64,000 bases of DNA from CAITSH01 sp025356665 (GCA_025356665.1 JANXRV010000157.1:1-64000); one strand, 5' to 3'. Shown: positions 8,697 to 17,914, counted from the stretch's first letter. Numbers and translations: made by a program. The notes: generated by a model not told the origin, from the sequence alone.

Positions 8697-9009
8697 GTAA
8701 TCCTCCTATGCCGTTCGGGACGGCGCCTGCCGGATCGCTTTGCGCGGGCGTCCGGCTTTATTCTCAAGCCTTATCTTCGATCAATCACAGCGGTCTTACC
8801 AGCCGCGCAAAGTATAGCCCGAGGTGGGTATCGTGCCGCAGAACGGACCCGGCCCGATGGCTTCGCATGACTTCGCATTCGCGCACGCGCAATCATAGCG
8901 TCAGCGTGGTGGTCGCGGCACGGATATTCGACTAACATTCGCGCATTCGCAACGCCCACCGCGCCCAGCCATTGCGCCTTCCAGAAACGCAACCATCAGG
9001 AGATTTTGC
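8697..9009. other. Divergent intergenic region, 313 bp
   Basis: This holds the outward-facing start regions of the minus-strand hydrolase operon (ribosome site AGGAGG at about 8701-8707) and of the plus-strand Tat-Bug gene (AGGAG at about 8998-9002). No coding frame is credible. I saw no strong sigma-70 promoter or clear operator. No regulator gene is adjacent, so control of the two operons is not explained by the window. Confidence 0.5.
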
Positions 9010-10008
9010 ATGTCCCGCATTCGCTCACGCCGTCAATTCATCACCGCCGCCGGCGGTCTCGCGCTTGCCGCCGCCGGTTTGCCTGCGCGCGCGCAAGCCC
9101 CCGTGCACAGCCGCCTGGTGCACTTGCTGAACGGCTTTCCCCCGGGCGGTTCGGCCGACGTGGTGTCGCGCCTGATCGCCGAACGGCTGCGCGGCACTTA
9201 CGCCGCCAATATCATTGTCGAGAACAAGCCGGGCGGCGGCGGCCGCACCGTGCTCGAACAGGCACGCACCGCCGATGCGGACGGCACAACCATGGTCCTG
9301 ACACCGACTGCGATGCTGACGATTTTCCCGCACGTGTACAAGAAACTCGGCTACGACACCTTTCGCGACTTCACCGCTGTGGGCAGCGCGGCGACCTTCG
9401 TAACAGCCATCACCGCCGGGCCCGGCCTGCCGGCCAATATCAAAACGGTGCAGGAATGGCTGACCTGGGCGAAACAGAATCCTGCCAGCGCCGCCTATGG
9501 CTCGCCCGGCGCCGGCACCTCGCTGCATTTTGTCGGCACTATGCTGGCGCGCATCGGCAACCTCAACCTCAATCACATCCCGTACAAGGGCGCGGCGCCA
9601 ATGGTGCAAGACCTGCTGGGCGGCCAGGTTCCGGTCGGCATGGTGCCGATAGGCGACGCCGTGCAACACGCCCGCAGCGGCAAGCTGCGCGTGCTGGCAA
9701 CCACGGGCACGCAGCGCTCGCGTTTTTTGCCCGATACGCCGACGACGCGCGAGGCCGGGTTTCCGGACGTTGTCGCGGAGGACTACTTCGCGCTGTTCGT
9801 GCCGTCCAAGACGCCGGCCGACATGGTCGAGAAACTCGGCGCCGCACTGCGCGAAGCGCTCAAAAACAACGAGGTGCGCGACCGCATGGCCCAGGTCGGC
9901 GTGGACCTCAAATCGACCACCCCGGCGGAAATGGCCGACATCATCAAGTCGCAGTTCGCTTCCTGGGCGCCGATAGTCAAGGCTTCGGGCTTCAGCGCCG
10001 AAGAGTAA
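9010..10008 (+). CDS. Bug/TctC-family solute-binding protein with Tat signal
   Basis: This 332-residue Bug protein differs from the others here by a twin-arginine leader: SRRQFIT at residues 6-12, a glycine/alanine-rich core, and cleavage after ARA near 29. The mature part shows GFPPGGSADVVSRL, NKPGGGG, HIPYKGAAPMVQDLLGGQ and FLPDTPTTREAG. The Tat signal implies folding or ligand/cofactor binding before export, or simply a lineage habit. It is followed after six bases by a metallo-hydrolase, suggesting the ligand or its product is a lactone or ester. Confidence 0.92.
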   Translation: MSRIRSRRQFITAAGGLALAAAGLPARAQAPVHSRLVHLLNGFPPGGSADVVSRLIAERLRGTYAANIIVENKPGGGGRTVLEQARTADADGTTMVLTPTAMLTIFPHVYKKLGYDTFRDFTAVGSAATFVTAITAGPGLPANIKTVQEWLTWAKQNPASAAYGSPGAGTSLHFVGTMLARIGNLNLNHIPYKGAAPMVQDLLGGQVPVGMVPIGDAVQHARSGKLRVLATTGTQRSRFLPDTPTTREAGFPDVVAEDYFALFVPSKTPADMVEKLGAALREALKNNEVRDRMAQVGVDLKSTTPAEMADIIKSQFASWAPIVKASGFSAEE

Positions 10009-10014
10009 GCCGGC

Positions 10015-10884
10015 ATGATCGCAACGCACGACCATTCGATCTGGAGTTACTGCTACGCCCGCGGCCGCGTTCCCACCGACATGATGGGCGGCTGCCCGGT
10101 ATGCAGCAATCAGGGCATGACCGACATTCCCATGCTGTACTCGATCATCGCCTCCGCGCCGACGGCGGCGGAGCGGCGCCTGATTCTGGTTGACTGCGGT
10201 TTCAAGAGCGGCGATTCGATGACTGGCAGCCGCTTCCAGAATATCGAGATGCCCGCAACAGTGCTGGCAAAAACCGGCTTCAGGCCCGAAGACGTAGACA
10301 CGCTGGTGCTGACGCACCTGCACTTCGACCACGCCGGCAATTTTGATGCCTTTCCCAATGCGCGCATTTACGTGCAACGCCGCGAGTACGAGCGCTGGCA
10401 AGAAGTGCTGGCGGGCATCCCCGACTTGTCAGTGGGCAAACAACACTGGGCACTGTCGTCCATGGATGCCGAAGTCATGCAGCGCTTTAGCGCGGCCGTG
10501 AGCGACGGCCGTGCGGTGCTGCTCGATGGCGACACCGAAATCGCGCCTGGCGTGCATTGCCGCCTTGCCGCCGACACCCACACCTTCGGTTCGCAATGGG
10601 TCGAGGTTGAGACCCAATCGGGCCCCTATGTCATCGCCGGCGACTGCGTCTACTGGTATGCGAACATCGAGCGCATGTGGCCACCGGGCTATGTGCAGGG
10701 TAATACCTGGAACCTTGTCGCCACCTACGACAAACTGAAAGCCCTGGTCGGCGCCGACCAGCTCGAGCGCATCGTGCCCGGACACGACATGCGCGTGTTT
10801 ACGCGCCACCGCAACTGGCTGACCGGACTCAACCCGGTGGCCGAAGTCCACCTGGCGGCGGGCGAGACTTCGCGCGCCGCCTGA
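10015..10884 (+). CDS. Metallo-beta-lactamase-fold hydrolase, N-acyl homoserine lactonase-like
   Basis: This 289-residue protein has the dinuclear zinc signature HLHFDHAGN at 101-109, a further ligand region DTHTFGS, an Asp ligand in VIAGDCVYW and the last His in IVPGHDMR. The layout matches the AiiA-like lactonase subfamily. Real substrates in such catabolic settings may be other lactones. There is no signal peptide. It is co-directional with and six bases from the Tat-Bug gene. A copy of the 35-bp palindrome lies after its stop. Confidence 0.85.
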   Translation: MIATHDHSIWSYCYARGRVPTDMMGGCPVCSNQGMTDIPMLYSIIASAPTAAERRLILVDCGFKSGDSMTGSRFQNIEMPATVLAKTGFRPEDVDTLVLTHLHFDHAGNFDAFPNARIYVQRREYERWQEVLAGIPDLSVGKQHWALSSMDAEVMQRFSAAVSDGRAVLLDGDTEIAPGVHCRLAADTHTFGSQWVEVETQSGPYVIAGDCVYWYANIERMWPPGYVQGNTWNLVATYDKLKALVGADQLERIVPGHDMRVFTRHRNWLTGLNPVAEVHLAAGETSRAA

Positions 10885-10900
10885 ACCCTGGCGAAGGACC

Positions 10901-10935
10901 GGCTGGAAATGCCCATCTAGCAAGGCTTTCCAGCC
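10901..10935 (-). repeat. 35-bp palindromic intergenic repeat, copy 2
   Basis: Arms GGCTGGAAATGCCC and GGCTTTCCAGCC lie between convergent genes ending at 10884 and 10971. Its reverse complement matches copy 1 at most positions, including GGGCATTTCCAGCC, so I give it minus orientation. Confidence 0.8.
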
Positions 10936-10970
10936 TATCGCCCGCTTGTGGACTGCAAGTTCCGGAGAGC

Positions 10971-12263
10971 TCAGCCCTGATACACCACCGCACCATCTAC
11001 TAAGGTGTAGCGCACCTTGCCCGGCAGTTCGTAACCGAGGAAAGGCGTGTTCTTGCCCTGGCTTTTCAGGCTGTGCGTGCTCAGCATCACTTGCGCGCCG
11101 GCGTCGAAGACACAGACATCGGCGGCACGATCGACGGCCAGTTCCCCGGCGGCGATGCCCAGAATACGCGCCGGGTCGCAGGTGATGCGCGCAAGCGCCG
11201 TGGCGAAAGACAGCTTGGATTCGGACGCCCATTTGAGCGTCAAGGGCAACAACAACTCAAGACCGGTCGCACCGGGTGTCGATTCGCCAAAGGGCAACAG
11301 CTTTTCGTCCTCATCGACCGGTGTGTGGTCGGAGCAGATGGCATCGACGGTGCCGTCGGCGAGGCCGGCGCGCAAGGCGTCGCGGTCACGCCGGCTGCGC
11401 AGCGGCGGCACCAGATGGCATTGCGAGTCGTAATAACCCAGGTCCATATCCGACAAGTGCACGTGATGCGCGCCCACATCGCAGCTCACCGGAAGGCCTT
11501 CGGCCTTGGCCGCCCTGACCATGCCGACACCGGCAGCGCTAGAGAGCCGCGCCAGGTGCACGCGCGTGCCGGTGGCGCGAACCAGCTCCAGGATGGTCGC
11601 AATGGCGATGGTTTCGGCAAACACCGGAATACCGGGCAGACCCAGCCGCGTCGCCACTTCGCCGTCATGCGCGACACCCATCTTGGAGAGGAAGGCGTCC
11701 TGCGGACGCAACCACACGGTGTAAGCAAAAGTGGATGCGTATTGCATCGCGCGCCACAACACCTCGGTGTCGGAGATGGCGACGTTGGCCTGCGAAAACG
11801 CGACGCAGCCCGCTTCGATCAACTCGACCATCTCGGTCAGACGCTTGCCGGCTAGGCCTTGCGTGAGCGCGCCCAAAGGATGCACATGCGCCAGATGCAA
11901 GCCGCGCGCGCGGTACTTGAGCATTTGCACCAGGCCGGGTTCATCCAGCGGCGGCTCGGTATCGGGCGGGATGGCCAGATGCGCAATGCCGCCGGCCACG
12001 GCCGCCTGCATTTCCGATTCGAGCGTGGCCTTGTGTTCGAAGCCCGGCTCGCGCAGCCGCGCCGACAGGTCGACGAAACCGGGCGCCACCACCAGGCCCG
12101 CCGCATCGATGATGCGCCCTGGCTGGAACCCGGCCGGCGCCCTGCCGATTGCGGCGATGCGTCCGTCGGCGATGAACACATCTTTTTTCGCGTCAGTGCC
12201 GCTTTTTGGATCGATGAGGCGGCCGTTGCTGATTTGTATTGTTGTCATGTTTTGTTGACTCAT
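10971..12263 (-). CDS. pyrC': Dihydroorotase-like protein without metal ligands (PyrC')
   Basis: This 430-residue amidohydrolase-fold protein aligns with dihydroorotase along its length (GFVDLSARLREPG, SDHTPVDEDEK, ESTPGATGLE). The metal-binding D-x-H-x-H motif is changed: after D64 the two histidine positions are Ser66 and Arg68. It is therefore very likely the inactive dihydroorotase homologue that some bacteria use as a structural partner of class A aspartate transcarbamoylase. It closes the operon yqgE-ruvX-pyrR-pyrB-cupin-pyrC', overlapping the cupin stop by one base (TAATG). An active dihydroorotase should be encoded elsewhere. Confidence 0.88.
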   Translation of the reverse strand: MSQQNMTTIQISNGRLIDPKSGTDAKKDVFIADGRIAAIGRAPAGFQPGRIIDAAGLVVAPGFVDLSARLREPGFEHKATLESEMQAAVAGGIAHLAIPPDTEPPLDEPGLVQMLKYRARGLHLAHVHPLGALTQGLAGKRLTEMVELIEAGCVAFSQANVAISDTEVLWRAMQYASTFAYTVWLRPQDAFLSKMGVAHDGEVATRLGLPGIPVFAETIAIATILELVRATGTRVHLARLSSAAGVGMVRAAKAEGLPVSCDVGAHHVHLSDMDLGYYDSQCHLVPPLRSRRDRDALRAGLADGTVDAICSDHTPVDEDEKLLPFGESTPGATGLELLLPLTLKWASESKLSFATALARITCDPARILGIAAGELAVDRAADVCVFDAGAQVMLSTHSLKSQGKNTPFLGYELPGKVRYTLVDGAVVYQG

Positions 12264-12736
12264 TAGTACGGCGTGCCGTCTTTATGCGTGAACACCCACT
12301 TGCCGCCAACCAGCGTTGCCGCCATATCGACATCCGGGTAGACCACGTCATCGCCCGGCGTGCGATCGCCCATTTCAAGGTAGCGCACAACGCGGGATGT
12401 TTCGTTGATCAGGTGGTGCGCATCGCTGTCACCGGCGGCAAAGCCCGCCGCCATACCCGGCCCGAGTACCTGCCGTCCGCCGTCGGTCACCAGCGTGACT
12501 TCACCTTCGATCACATAGACAAATTCGTCCTGCTTGGCGTGCGCATGACGCATTGCCGACTCGGCGCCAGGTTCAAGCGTGACGAGGTTGACACCGAAAT
12601 TGCTTAGCCCCACGGCATTGCCAAGGCGCCGGCGATGGCGGCCGCGCACGCGGCTGGCGTAGGGTTCAGGATAGTTCGAGCCCTGCTCCGCTGCAACGTC
12701 GGCGGGATCGATGGCGGGAAGTTTCAGTGCGCCCAT
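12263..12736 (-). CDS. Cupin-domain protein inside the pyr operon
   Basis: This 157-residue protein has one cupin barrel. Metal-site motif 1 reads MRHAHAKQDEFVYVIEGEV and motif 2 is around GDSDAHHLINETS. A C-terminal stretch contains GDRTPGDDVVYPDVD. Such proteins can be sugar- or small-molecule-binding or oxygenases; I do not recognise a specific role. It lies three bases after pyrB and one base overlaps pyrC', so it is translated as part of the pyrimidine operon. A cupin there is not part of the standard pathway. Confidence 0.85.
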   Translation of the reverse strand: MGALKLPAIDPADVAAEQGSNYPEPYASRVRGRHRRRLGNAVGLSNFGVNLVTLEPGAESAMRHAHAKQDEFVYVIEGEVTLVTDGGRQVLGPGMAAGFAAGDSDAHHLINETSRVVRYLEMGDRTPGDDVVYPDVDMAATLVGGKWVFTHKDGTPY

Positions 12737-12739
12737 GGC

Positions 12740-13690
12740 TCAGTTACCCGCAAGAATGCTCATCACCGCCATGCGCACGGCAATGCCGAACGTCACCTGC
12801 GGCAGGATGACCGACTGCACGCCGTCGGCCACGGCCGAATCGATTTCCACGCCCCGGTTCATCGGCCCCGGGTGCATGACGATGGCGTCGGGCTTGGCGC
12901 AGGCCAGCTTTTCCGGCGTCAGGCCATAGACCTTGTTAAATTCCTGCGCGCTGGGCAGAAGCGGACCGCTCATGCGTTCGTTCTGCAGGCGCAGCATGAC
13001 AATCACATCGACATCACGCAGGCCCTCAGTCATGTCGCGATGGTATTTCACCCCCAGTTGTTCCACCGCCTCGGGCATCAGCGTCTGCGGCCCGATAACA
13101 CGCACATCCGGCGTTCCCAGCGTGGTAAGACCGTGGATGAGCGAGCGCGCGACGCGCGAATGCAGCACATCACCGACGATGGCCACCGACAGCGCGCGAA
13201 AATCCTTCTTGTAGTGGCGGATGGTGTAGAGGTCGAGAAGGCCTTGTGTCGGGTGGGCGTGGCGGCCGTCGCCGGCATTGATGACGTGCAGGTGGCTGGC
13301 GACGTGGCGGGCGATCATGTGCGGCGCGCCCGACTGCTCATGACGCACCACAAACATGTCGGCGTGCATGGCCGAGAGGTTATCGACGGTGTCGAGCAGC
13401 GACTCGCCCTTGGTCGCCGAGGAGGTGTTCATGTTGAGGTTGATGACGTCGGCCGACAGGCGCTTGGCGGCGATCTCGAAGGTGGTGCGGGTGCGCGTGG
13501 AGTTTTCGAAAAACAGGTTAAATACGCTCTTGCCGCGCAGCAAGGGCACTTTCTTGACCTCGCGCTCGGTGACGCTGATAAAGGACGCGGCGGTATCGAG
13601 GATGCGCGTGACGATGGCCGCCGGCAGGCCTTCGAGCGTCAGCAGGTGTTGCAACTCGCCCTTGTCATTGAGCTGGGGGTTGCGGCTCAT
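12740..13690 (-). CDS. pyrB: Aspartate carbamoyltransferase catalytic chain
   Basis: This 316-residue enzyme condenses carbamoyl phosphate and aspartate in pyrimidine synthesis. The carbamoyl-phosphate motif STRTRT is at 64-69, HPTQGLLD near 145 and HPGPMNRGVEID near 270. No pyrI regulatory gene is present, which fits a class A enzyme associated with PyrC'. The ATG at 13690 overlaps the pyrR stop by four bases; a longer open frame upstream runs over pyrR and is not used. Confidence 0.96.
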   Translation of the reverse strand: MSRNPQLNDKGELQHLLTLEGLPAAIVTRILDTAASFISVTEREVKKVPLLRGKSVFNLFFENSTRTRTTFEIAAKRLSADVINLNMNTSSATKGESLLDTVDNLSAMHADMFVVRHEQSGAPHMIARHVASHLHVINAGDGRHAHPTQGLLDLYTIRHYKKDFRALSVAIVGDVLHSRVARSLIHGLTTLGTPDVRVIGPQTLMPEAVEQLGVKYHRDMTEGLRDVDVIVMLRLQNERMSGPLLPSAQEFNKVYGLTPEKLACAKPDAIVMHPGPMNRGVEIDSAVADGVQSVILPQVTFGIAVRMAVMSILAGN

Positions 13691-14196
13691 GGCTTGTTTT
13701 CTTTCTTTTCGGAGAGTTTCATGCTGAATTTTCCGGCCTCGTCCTTGGTCAGGCGCAACAGCTTGCCGGGCGGAACCGTCACCCGGGTGCCGCAAAACTG
13801 CGCGGCAATGGGCAGCTGACGCTCGCCGCGGTCAGCCATCACCACCAGGCTGATCGAGGCCGGGCGGCCGTAATCAAACAACTCGTTCATGGCGGCGCGC
13901 ACGGTGCGGCCGGTGTAGAGCACATCGTCGACGAGCAGTATTTCGGCACCGTCAACCTCGAACGGGATCTGGCTCGGATGCACCGTGTGGTGCAGCCCGG
14001 AGGTGCTGAAGTCGTCGCGATAAAACGAGATATCAAGCGCGCCCAACGACGCCTTGATGCCCAGCGCCTGGTGCAGCCGCTCGGCCAGCCACAGCCCGCC
14101 GGTGTAGATGCCCACCATCGCGGTGCGCGGCGTGATGACAGGGCGCAGCTCCTCGATCAGCTTGGCGCACAGTTGTTCGGTGTCGGGCAATATCAT
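13687..14196 (-). CDS. pyrR: PyrR bifunctional regulator / uracil phosphoribosyltransferase
   Basis: This 169-residue type I phosphoribosyltransferase-fold protein has the PRPP loop ILLVDDVLYTGRT at 86-98. In Firmicutes PyrR binds RNA to attenuate pyr operons; in proteobacteria the role is less certain and it may act as uracil phosphoribosyltransferase. It overlaps ruvX upstream (stop of ruvX at 14193) and pyrB downstream by four bases each, so the whole set is translationally coupled. I saw no PyrR-binding attenuator in the leader. Confidence 0.94.
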   Translation of the reverse strand: MILPDTEQLCAKLIEELRPVITPRTAMVGIYTGGLWLAERLHQALGIKASLGALDISFYRDDFSTSGLHHTVHPSQIPFEVDGAEILLVDDVLYTGRTVRAAMNELFDYGRPASISLVVMADRGERQLPIAAQFCGTRVTVPPGKLLRLTKDEAGKFSMKLSEKKENKP

Positions 14197-14723
14197 GATG
14201 AGGATCCTGCGGGTTTGTCGTGTTGGTCGGGGTCGTGCTGCTCGGCATTGTATCGGGCGGGCTCATCCAGCCAGGCTTGCAGGATGATCTGCGCCGACAC
14301 CGAATGCGTCAGGTGCTTGTGCTTGCGTCCGCCCTTGCCGGCCTGGCGCAGTGATTCCTCGGCGCTGGCCGATGTCAGACGTTCATCCACCAGGGCCACC
14401 GGCAACCGGAAGCGCCCTTCGAGTTGGCGCGCAAACCGGCGGCAGCGCGCCGTCATGGCGTGTTCGGTGCCGTCCATGGACAGCGCCAGGCCAACCACCA
14501 GTCGCGCCGGCTGCCAGTCCCTGATCAGCGCCTCGATGGCGGCAAAACGTTTGTCTACCTCGGTCGCCTCAATCATGTCAGCCGGATGGGCCAGTCCGGT
14601 CAGCGTGTTGCCGACGGCAACGCCCAGATAGCGCTCGCCGAAATCAAAGGCGAGCACGATTCTGGGCGTGGGCACGGGAATAATGGCGGCAGACTCAGCG
14701 TGGCGGCTTACAGCCGCACTCAT
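14193..14723 (-). CDS. ruvX: RuvX/YqgF Holliday-junction resolvase-like nuclease
   Basis: This 176-residue RNase H-fold protein has FDFGERYLGVAVG near residue 26, VVGLALSMDGT near 77, and DERLTSASAEE near 114, with the acidic residues of the active site in place. YqgF proteins resolve DNA junctions and take part in 16S rRNA 5' maturation. It overlaps yqgE upstream and pyrR downstream by four bases. The N-terminal 20 residues and the Asp/Gln-rich C-terminal tail extend past the usual domain. Confidence 0.93.
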   Translation of the reverse strand: MSAAVSRHAESAAIIPVPTPRIVLAFDFGERYLGVAVGNTLTGLAHPADMIEATEVDKRFAAIEALIRDWQPARLVVGLALSMDGTEHAMTARCRRFARQLEGRFRLPVALVDERLTSASAEESLRQAGKGGRKHKHLTHSVSAQIILQAWLDEPARYNAEQHDPDQHDKPAGSSS

Positions 14724-15289
14724 GCGTGCCCGGCCACATCGGAGAGGCTGGCGAAATCGATGCCGAGTAGTTCCATGGCCGCGGGCAGGCGCTCCTCGGG
14801 CGGGACATCAAACAAAATATCGGCACGCGCCTTGACGGTGAGCCAGGCGTTTTGCCCGATCTCGTGTTCGATTTGGCCAGCGGCCCAGCCGGAGTAGCCG
14901 AGGGTGACCAGCAGTTTATCCGGCCCCTGACCCGCACCAACCGCTTCGAGAATATCCAACGAGGTGGTCAAGCCAAGCGCATTGTCCGGTGCCACGCCCA
15001 GCGTGGATTTCCAGTCACCAAGCGGGCTGTGCAGCACAAAGCCGCGATCGGTTTGAACCGGACCGCCGAAATACACTGGGGCCAGAAGGATGTCGCCGCT
15101 TCGGCCGGTTTTGATCGACAAGCGCTCGAGCAAAATCTGCAAGCTCATATCCAGTGGCCGGTTCACCACCACGCCAAGAGCGCCCTGGTCGTTGTGCTCG
15201 CAAATGTAGGTCAGCGACCGGGAAAAATGGGGGTCTGCCATGTTGGGCATGGCGATTAGGAAGTGGTTCGTGAGGTCGACGCTGGCCAC
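14720..15289 (-). CDS. yqgE: YqgE/AlgH family protein
   Basis: This 189-residue protein has DUF179 motifs: NHFLIAMPNMADPHFSRSL at the N-terminus, GALGVVVNRP near 37, VYFGGPVQTDRGFVLH near 71 and LVTLGYSGWAAGQIE near 124. The biochemical role is unknown. Its place directly before ruvX is one of the most conserved proteobacterial gene pairs. It is the first gene of the pyr operon as read here, so the operon promoter should be near 15290-15357. Confidence 0.95.
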   Translation of the reverse strand: MASVDLTNHFLIAMPNMADPHFSRSLTYICEHNDQGALGVVVNRPLDMSLQILLERLSIKTGRSGDILLAPVYFGGPVQTDRGFVLHSPLGDWKSTLGVAPDNALGLTTSLDILEAVGAGQGPDKLLVTLGYSGWAAGQIEHEIGQNAWLTVKARADILFDVPPEERLPAAMELLGIDFASLSDVAGHA

Positions 15290-15357
15290 GATGCTATTTT
15301 AACAGGCGGCGCCGTTCGCGGGCAGCTTCGTCTGACGGCCGCAGCCGGTGGGCCGCG

Positions 15358-16326
15358 TTAATCGGCACTGATTTTCGCCTCACGTATCACCTTGGACCAA
15401 TACTCCAGGTCGGTCTTCACCACCTGATCCAGCTGCGCCGGCGTCATGTGGCGCGCCTCGATGCCCGAAGCGGTGGCGGCTTTTTTGACCTCTTCGGTGT
15501 CGAGCACCTGCTTGAGCGCGTCGGTCAGGCGCTTGACCGCCTCCGGCGGTGTTCCGGCCGGCGCAAACAGCGCCACCCAGGCCTCGAGCTCAAAGCCGGG
15601 AAAGCCCGCTTCTGCGCTGGTGGGCACCTCGGGCATCAGCGGACTGCGTTGTTTCGCGGCAATGGCCAGACCACGCAGCTTGCCGGCCTGGATATGCGAC
15701 ATCACCGAGGGCGGCGTCGCCACCGTCATCTGCACTTGTCCGGAAATCACGTCGATCATCATCGGGCCGGAGCCCTTGTACGGCACCTGGGTAAAGTTGA
15801 CCTTGGTCAGCTGCTTGAACAATTCCACACCGACATGCGGCACCGAGCCGTTGCCCGGCGTGCCGTAATTGACCTTGCCCGGATTGGCGCGGGCGTAGCT
15901 CACCAGCTCCTGCAGGTTGTTGACCGGCAGTGACGGATGTACCGCCACCAGATGCGGCGACACCGCCAGCATCGCCACCGAGGAGAAGTCACGCAGCGGA
16001 TGCCACTGCAGCTGTGAAAACATCGTCGGGTTGCCAACGTGAAACATCGAGTAGCCGACCAGCATCGTGTAACCGTCGTTTTTGGCGCGGGCCACGTAGG
16101 TCGCGGCGATGTTGCCGCTGGCACCTGATTTATTTTCAACGACAACCGGCTGGCCCAGGGCCTTGGACAGCGGCGGCGCAACCAGGCGGGCGACGTAATC
16201 AAGTATGCCACCGGGCGGCACCGGCACGATCAATGTCAGCGGACGGCTGGGAAAAGTCTGGGCATGGGCGGACGCAATGCAAAGCAGTCCGGTGAGGGTG
16301 GCAAAAAATCGTCCGAACGCGTGCAT
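15358..16326 (-). CDS. Bug/TctC-family periplasmic solute-binding protein
   Basis: About 322 residues, with a signal peptide MHAFGRFFATLTGLL ending ASAHA, then FPSRPLTLIVPVPPGGILDYVARL, NKSGASGN, NDGYTMLVG, QVPYKGSGPMMIDVISGQ and LMPEVPTSAEAG. The chosen ATG at 16326 begins the signal peptide; a longer open frame upstream lacks family similarity. Instead of the usual GGxxD at the ligand loop it reads PGGILD, so the specificity may differ slightly. It stands alone, divergent from the photolyase and 68 bases downstream of yqgE with no catabolic partner. Confidence 0.92.
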   Translation of the reverse strand: MHAFGRFFATLTGLLCIASAHAQTFPSRPLTLIVPVPPGGILDYVARLVAPPLSKALGQPVVVENKSGASGNIAATYVARAKNDGYTMLVGYSMFHVGNPTMFSQLQWHPLRDFSSVAMLAVSPHLVAVHPSLPVNNLQELVSYARANPGKVNYGTPGNGSVPHVGVELFKQLTKVNFTQVPYKGSGPMMIDVISGQVQMTVATPPSVMSHIQAGKLRGLAIAAKQRSPLMPEVPTSAEAGFPGFELEAWVALFAPAGTPPEAVKRLTDALKQVLDTEEVKKAATASGIEARHMTPAQLDQVVKTDLEYWSKVIREAKISAD

Positions 16327-16471
16327 TGAGACTCCCGCCGTTTTGACTTTTATCGGAATGTGGTGATGGCCTGCGATGCTGCCGCGCAGAGTATCACCAC
16401 GCCGACCGATGCAGTCAATCGTACAACCGGCTTTGCCTCTGTGCGAAAATCGGGCCAACCAACGAGGCGCC

Positions 16472-17914
16472 ATGTCCGCAACCGAAAACGTCCCCAACTC
16501 CGCCGCTCTGGTCTGGTTCCGCCGCGACCTGCGCATCGACGACCACGCCGCACTCCATCACGCCATGACGCGGCACGGCCGGGTCTATTGCGTGTTTGTC
16601 TTCGACACCGCAATCCTTGACGCGCTACCGACACGCACCGACCGGCGTGTCGAGTTCATCTGGCATTGCATCACCGAGCTCGATGCAGCCTTGCGCGAAC
16701 TGGGCGGCGGCCTGGTCGTGCGCCATGGCGACGCGCGCACCGAAGTGCCGGCGCTGGCCGCGCAACTGCAGGTTGACACGGTATATGCCAATCACGACTA
16801 CGAGCCGGCGGCCATCGCGCGCGACCGCGCCGTGGCAACCGGTCTCGCGGTGCGCGGCGCAGCCTTCCAGACCTTCAAGGACCAGGTTGTGTTCGAGCGC
16901 GAGGAGGTGATGACGCTGGGCGGCACGCCTTATTCAGTGTTCACACCCTACAAGAACGCCTGGCTGAAAAAGCTCGATGCGTTTTACCTCAAGCCCTACC
17001 CGGTCAGAACCCATGCCAGGGCGCTGGCGCCGCCGCCGCCCTCGACCATCCCCTCGCTGCAGCAGATGGGCTTTAAGGCAAGCAATCTCACCTCGCTGGG
17101 CATCCCGGCCGGCATGTCCGGCGCGGCAAAGCTGCTCAAAGATTTTCGCGGGCGCATGGACGAATACCAGGAGCGGCGCGATTTTCCCGCCGTCAAGGGG
17201 CCGTCGTATCTGTCGATACATTTGCGCTTCGGGACGGTGTCGATACGCGCCCTCGCCGCCGAAGCGCACGCGCGCGCCAGCCGCGGCGCGCAGGTATGGC
17301 TATCGGAGCTGATCTGGCGCGATTTTTATTTCATGATCCTCAGCCACCATCCGCATGTCGTCGGGCACAGCTTCAAGCGCGAGTTCGAGGACCTGCCTTT
17401 CGACAACGACAAGGCCAAGTTCGCGGCATGGTGCGCGGGCCGCACCGGATTCCCGCTGGTCGATGCCGCCATGCGCCAGCTCAACGCCACCGGCTACATG
17501 CACAACCGCCTGCGCATGATCGCCGCCTCCTTCCTGGTCAAGGACCTGCATATCGACTGGCGCTGGGGCGAACAATATTTCGCCGACCAGCTCAACGACT
17601 TCGACCTGTCCGCCAACAACGGCGGCTGGCAGTGGGCCGCTTCCACCGGCTGCGACGCGCAACCCTACTTCCGCATTTTCAATCCGGTGACGCAATCGGA
17701 GCGTTTTGACGCCGAGGGCAAGTTCATCCGCAAGTACGTGCCCGAACTCGCCGGGGTGAAGGGCAAGTTCATCCACGCGCCGTGGCTGCTCGGTGCTATC
17801 GAGCAGCAGGCCGCCGGCTGCATCATCGGCAAGGACTATCCAGCGCCGTTGGTGGAGCATGACTGGGCGCGAAAGCTCACGCTGGAGCGCTACGGCAAGG
17901 CAAAAAAGTCTTAA
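16472..17914 (+). CDS. phrB: Class I cyclobutane pyrimidine dimer photolyase
   Basis: This 480-residue light-driven DNA-repair flavoenzyme has an N-terminal antenna domain starting at ALVWFRRDLRIDDHAAL and the C-terminal FAD domain with WRDFYFMIL, AMRQLNATGYMHNRLRM, DFDLSANNGGWQWAASTGCDAQPYFRIFNP (quoted in parts: NNGGWQWAASTGCD) and the tail YGKAKK. The length is typical of folate-type class I enzymes. The ATG at 16472 begins just before the antenna domain; the frame is open upstream without similarity. It lies divergent from a Bug gene with a 145-base gap. Confidence 0.96.
   Translation: MSATENVPNSAALVWFRRDLRIDDHAALHHAMTRHGRVYCVFVFDTAILDALPTRTDRRVEFIWHCITELDAALRELGGGLVVRHGDARTEVPALAAQLQVDTVYANHDYEPAAIARDRAVATGLAVRGAAFQTFKDQVVFEREEVMTLGGTPYSVFTPYKNAWLKKLDAFYLKPYPVRTHARALAPPPPSTIPSLQQMGFKASNLTSLGIPAGMSGAAKLLKDFRGRMDEYQERRDFPAVKGPSYLSIHLRFGTVSIRALAAEAHARASRGAQVWLSELIWRDFYFMILSHHPHVVGHSFKREFEDLPFDNDKAKFAAWCAGRTGFPLVDAAMRQLNATGYMHNRLRMIAASFLVKDLHIDWRWGEQYFADQLNDFDLSANNGGWQWAASTGCDAQPYFRIFNPVTQSERFDAEGKFIRKYVPELAGVKGKFIHAPWLLGAIEQQAAGCIIGKDYPAPLVEHDWARKLTLERYGKAKKS

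Noticed and set aside
7908..8870. Long open frame of 320 codons on the plus strand, opposite the hydrolase gene
   Set aside because: It is the shadow of the well-supported minus-strand hydrolase in GC-rich DNA. Its product is rich in His, Arg and Gln with no known domain and no ribosome site. Similar shadows at 4387-5604, 20174-21586 and 57282-58685 were dropped for the same reason.
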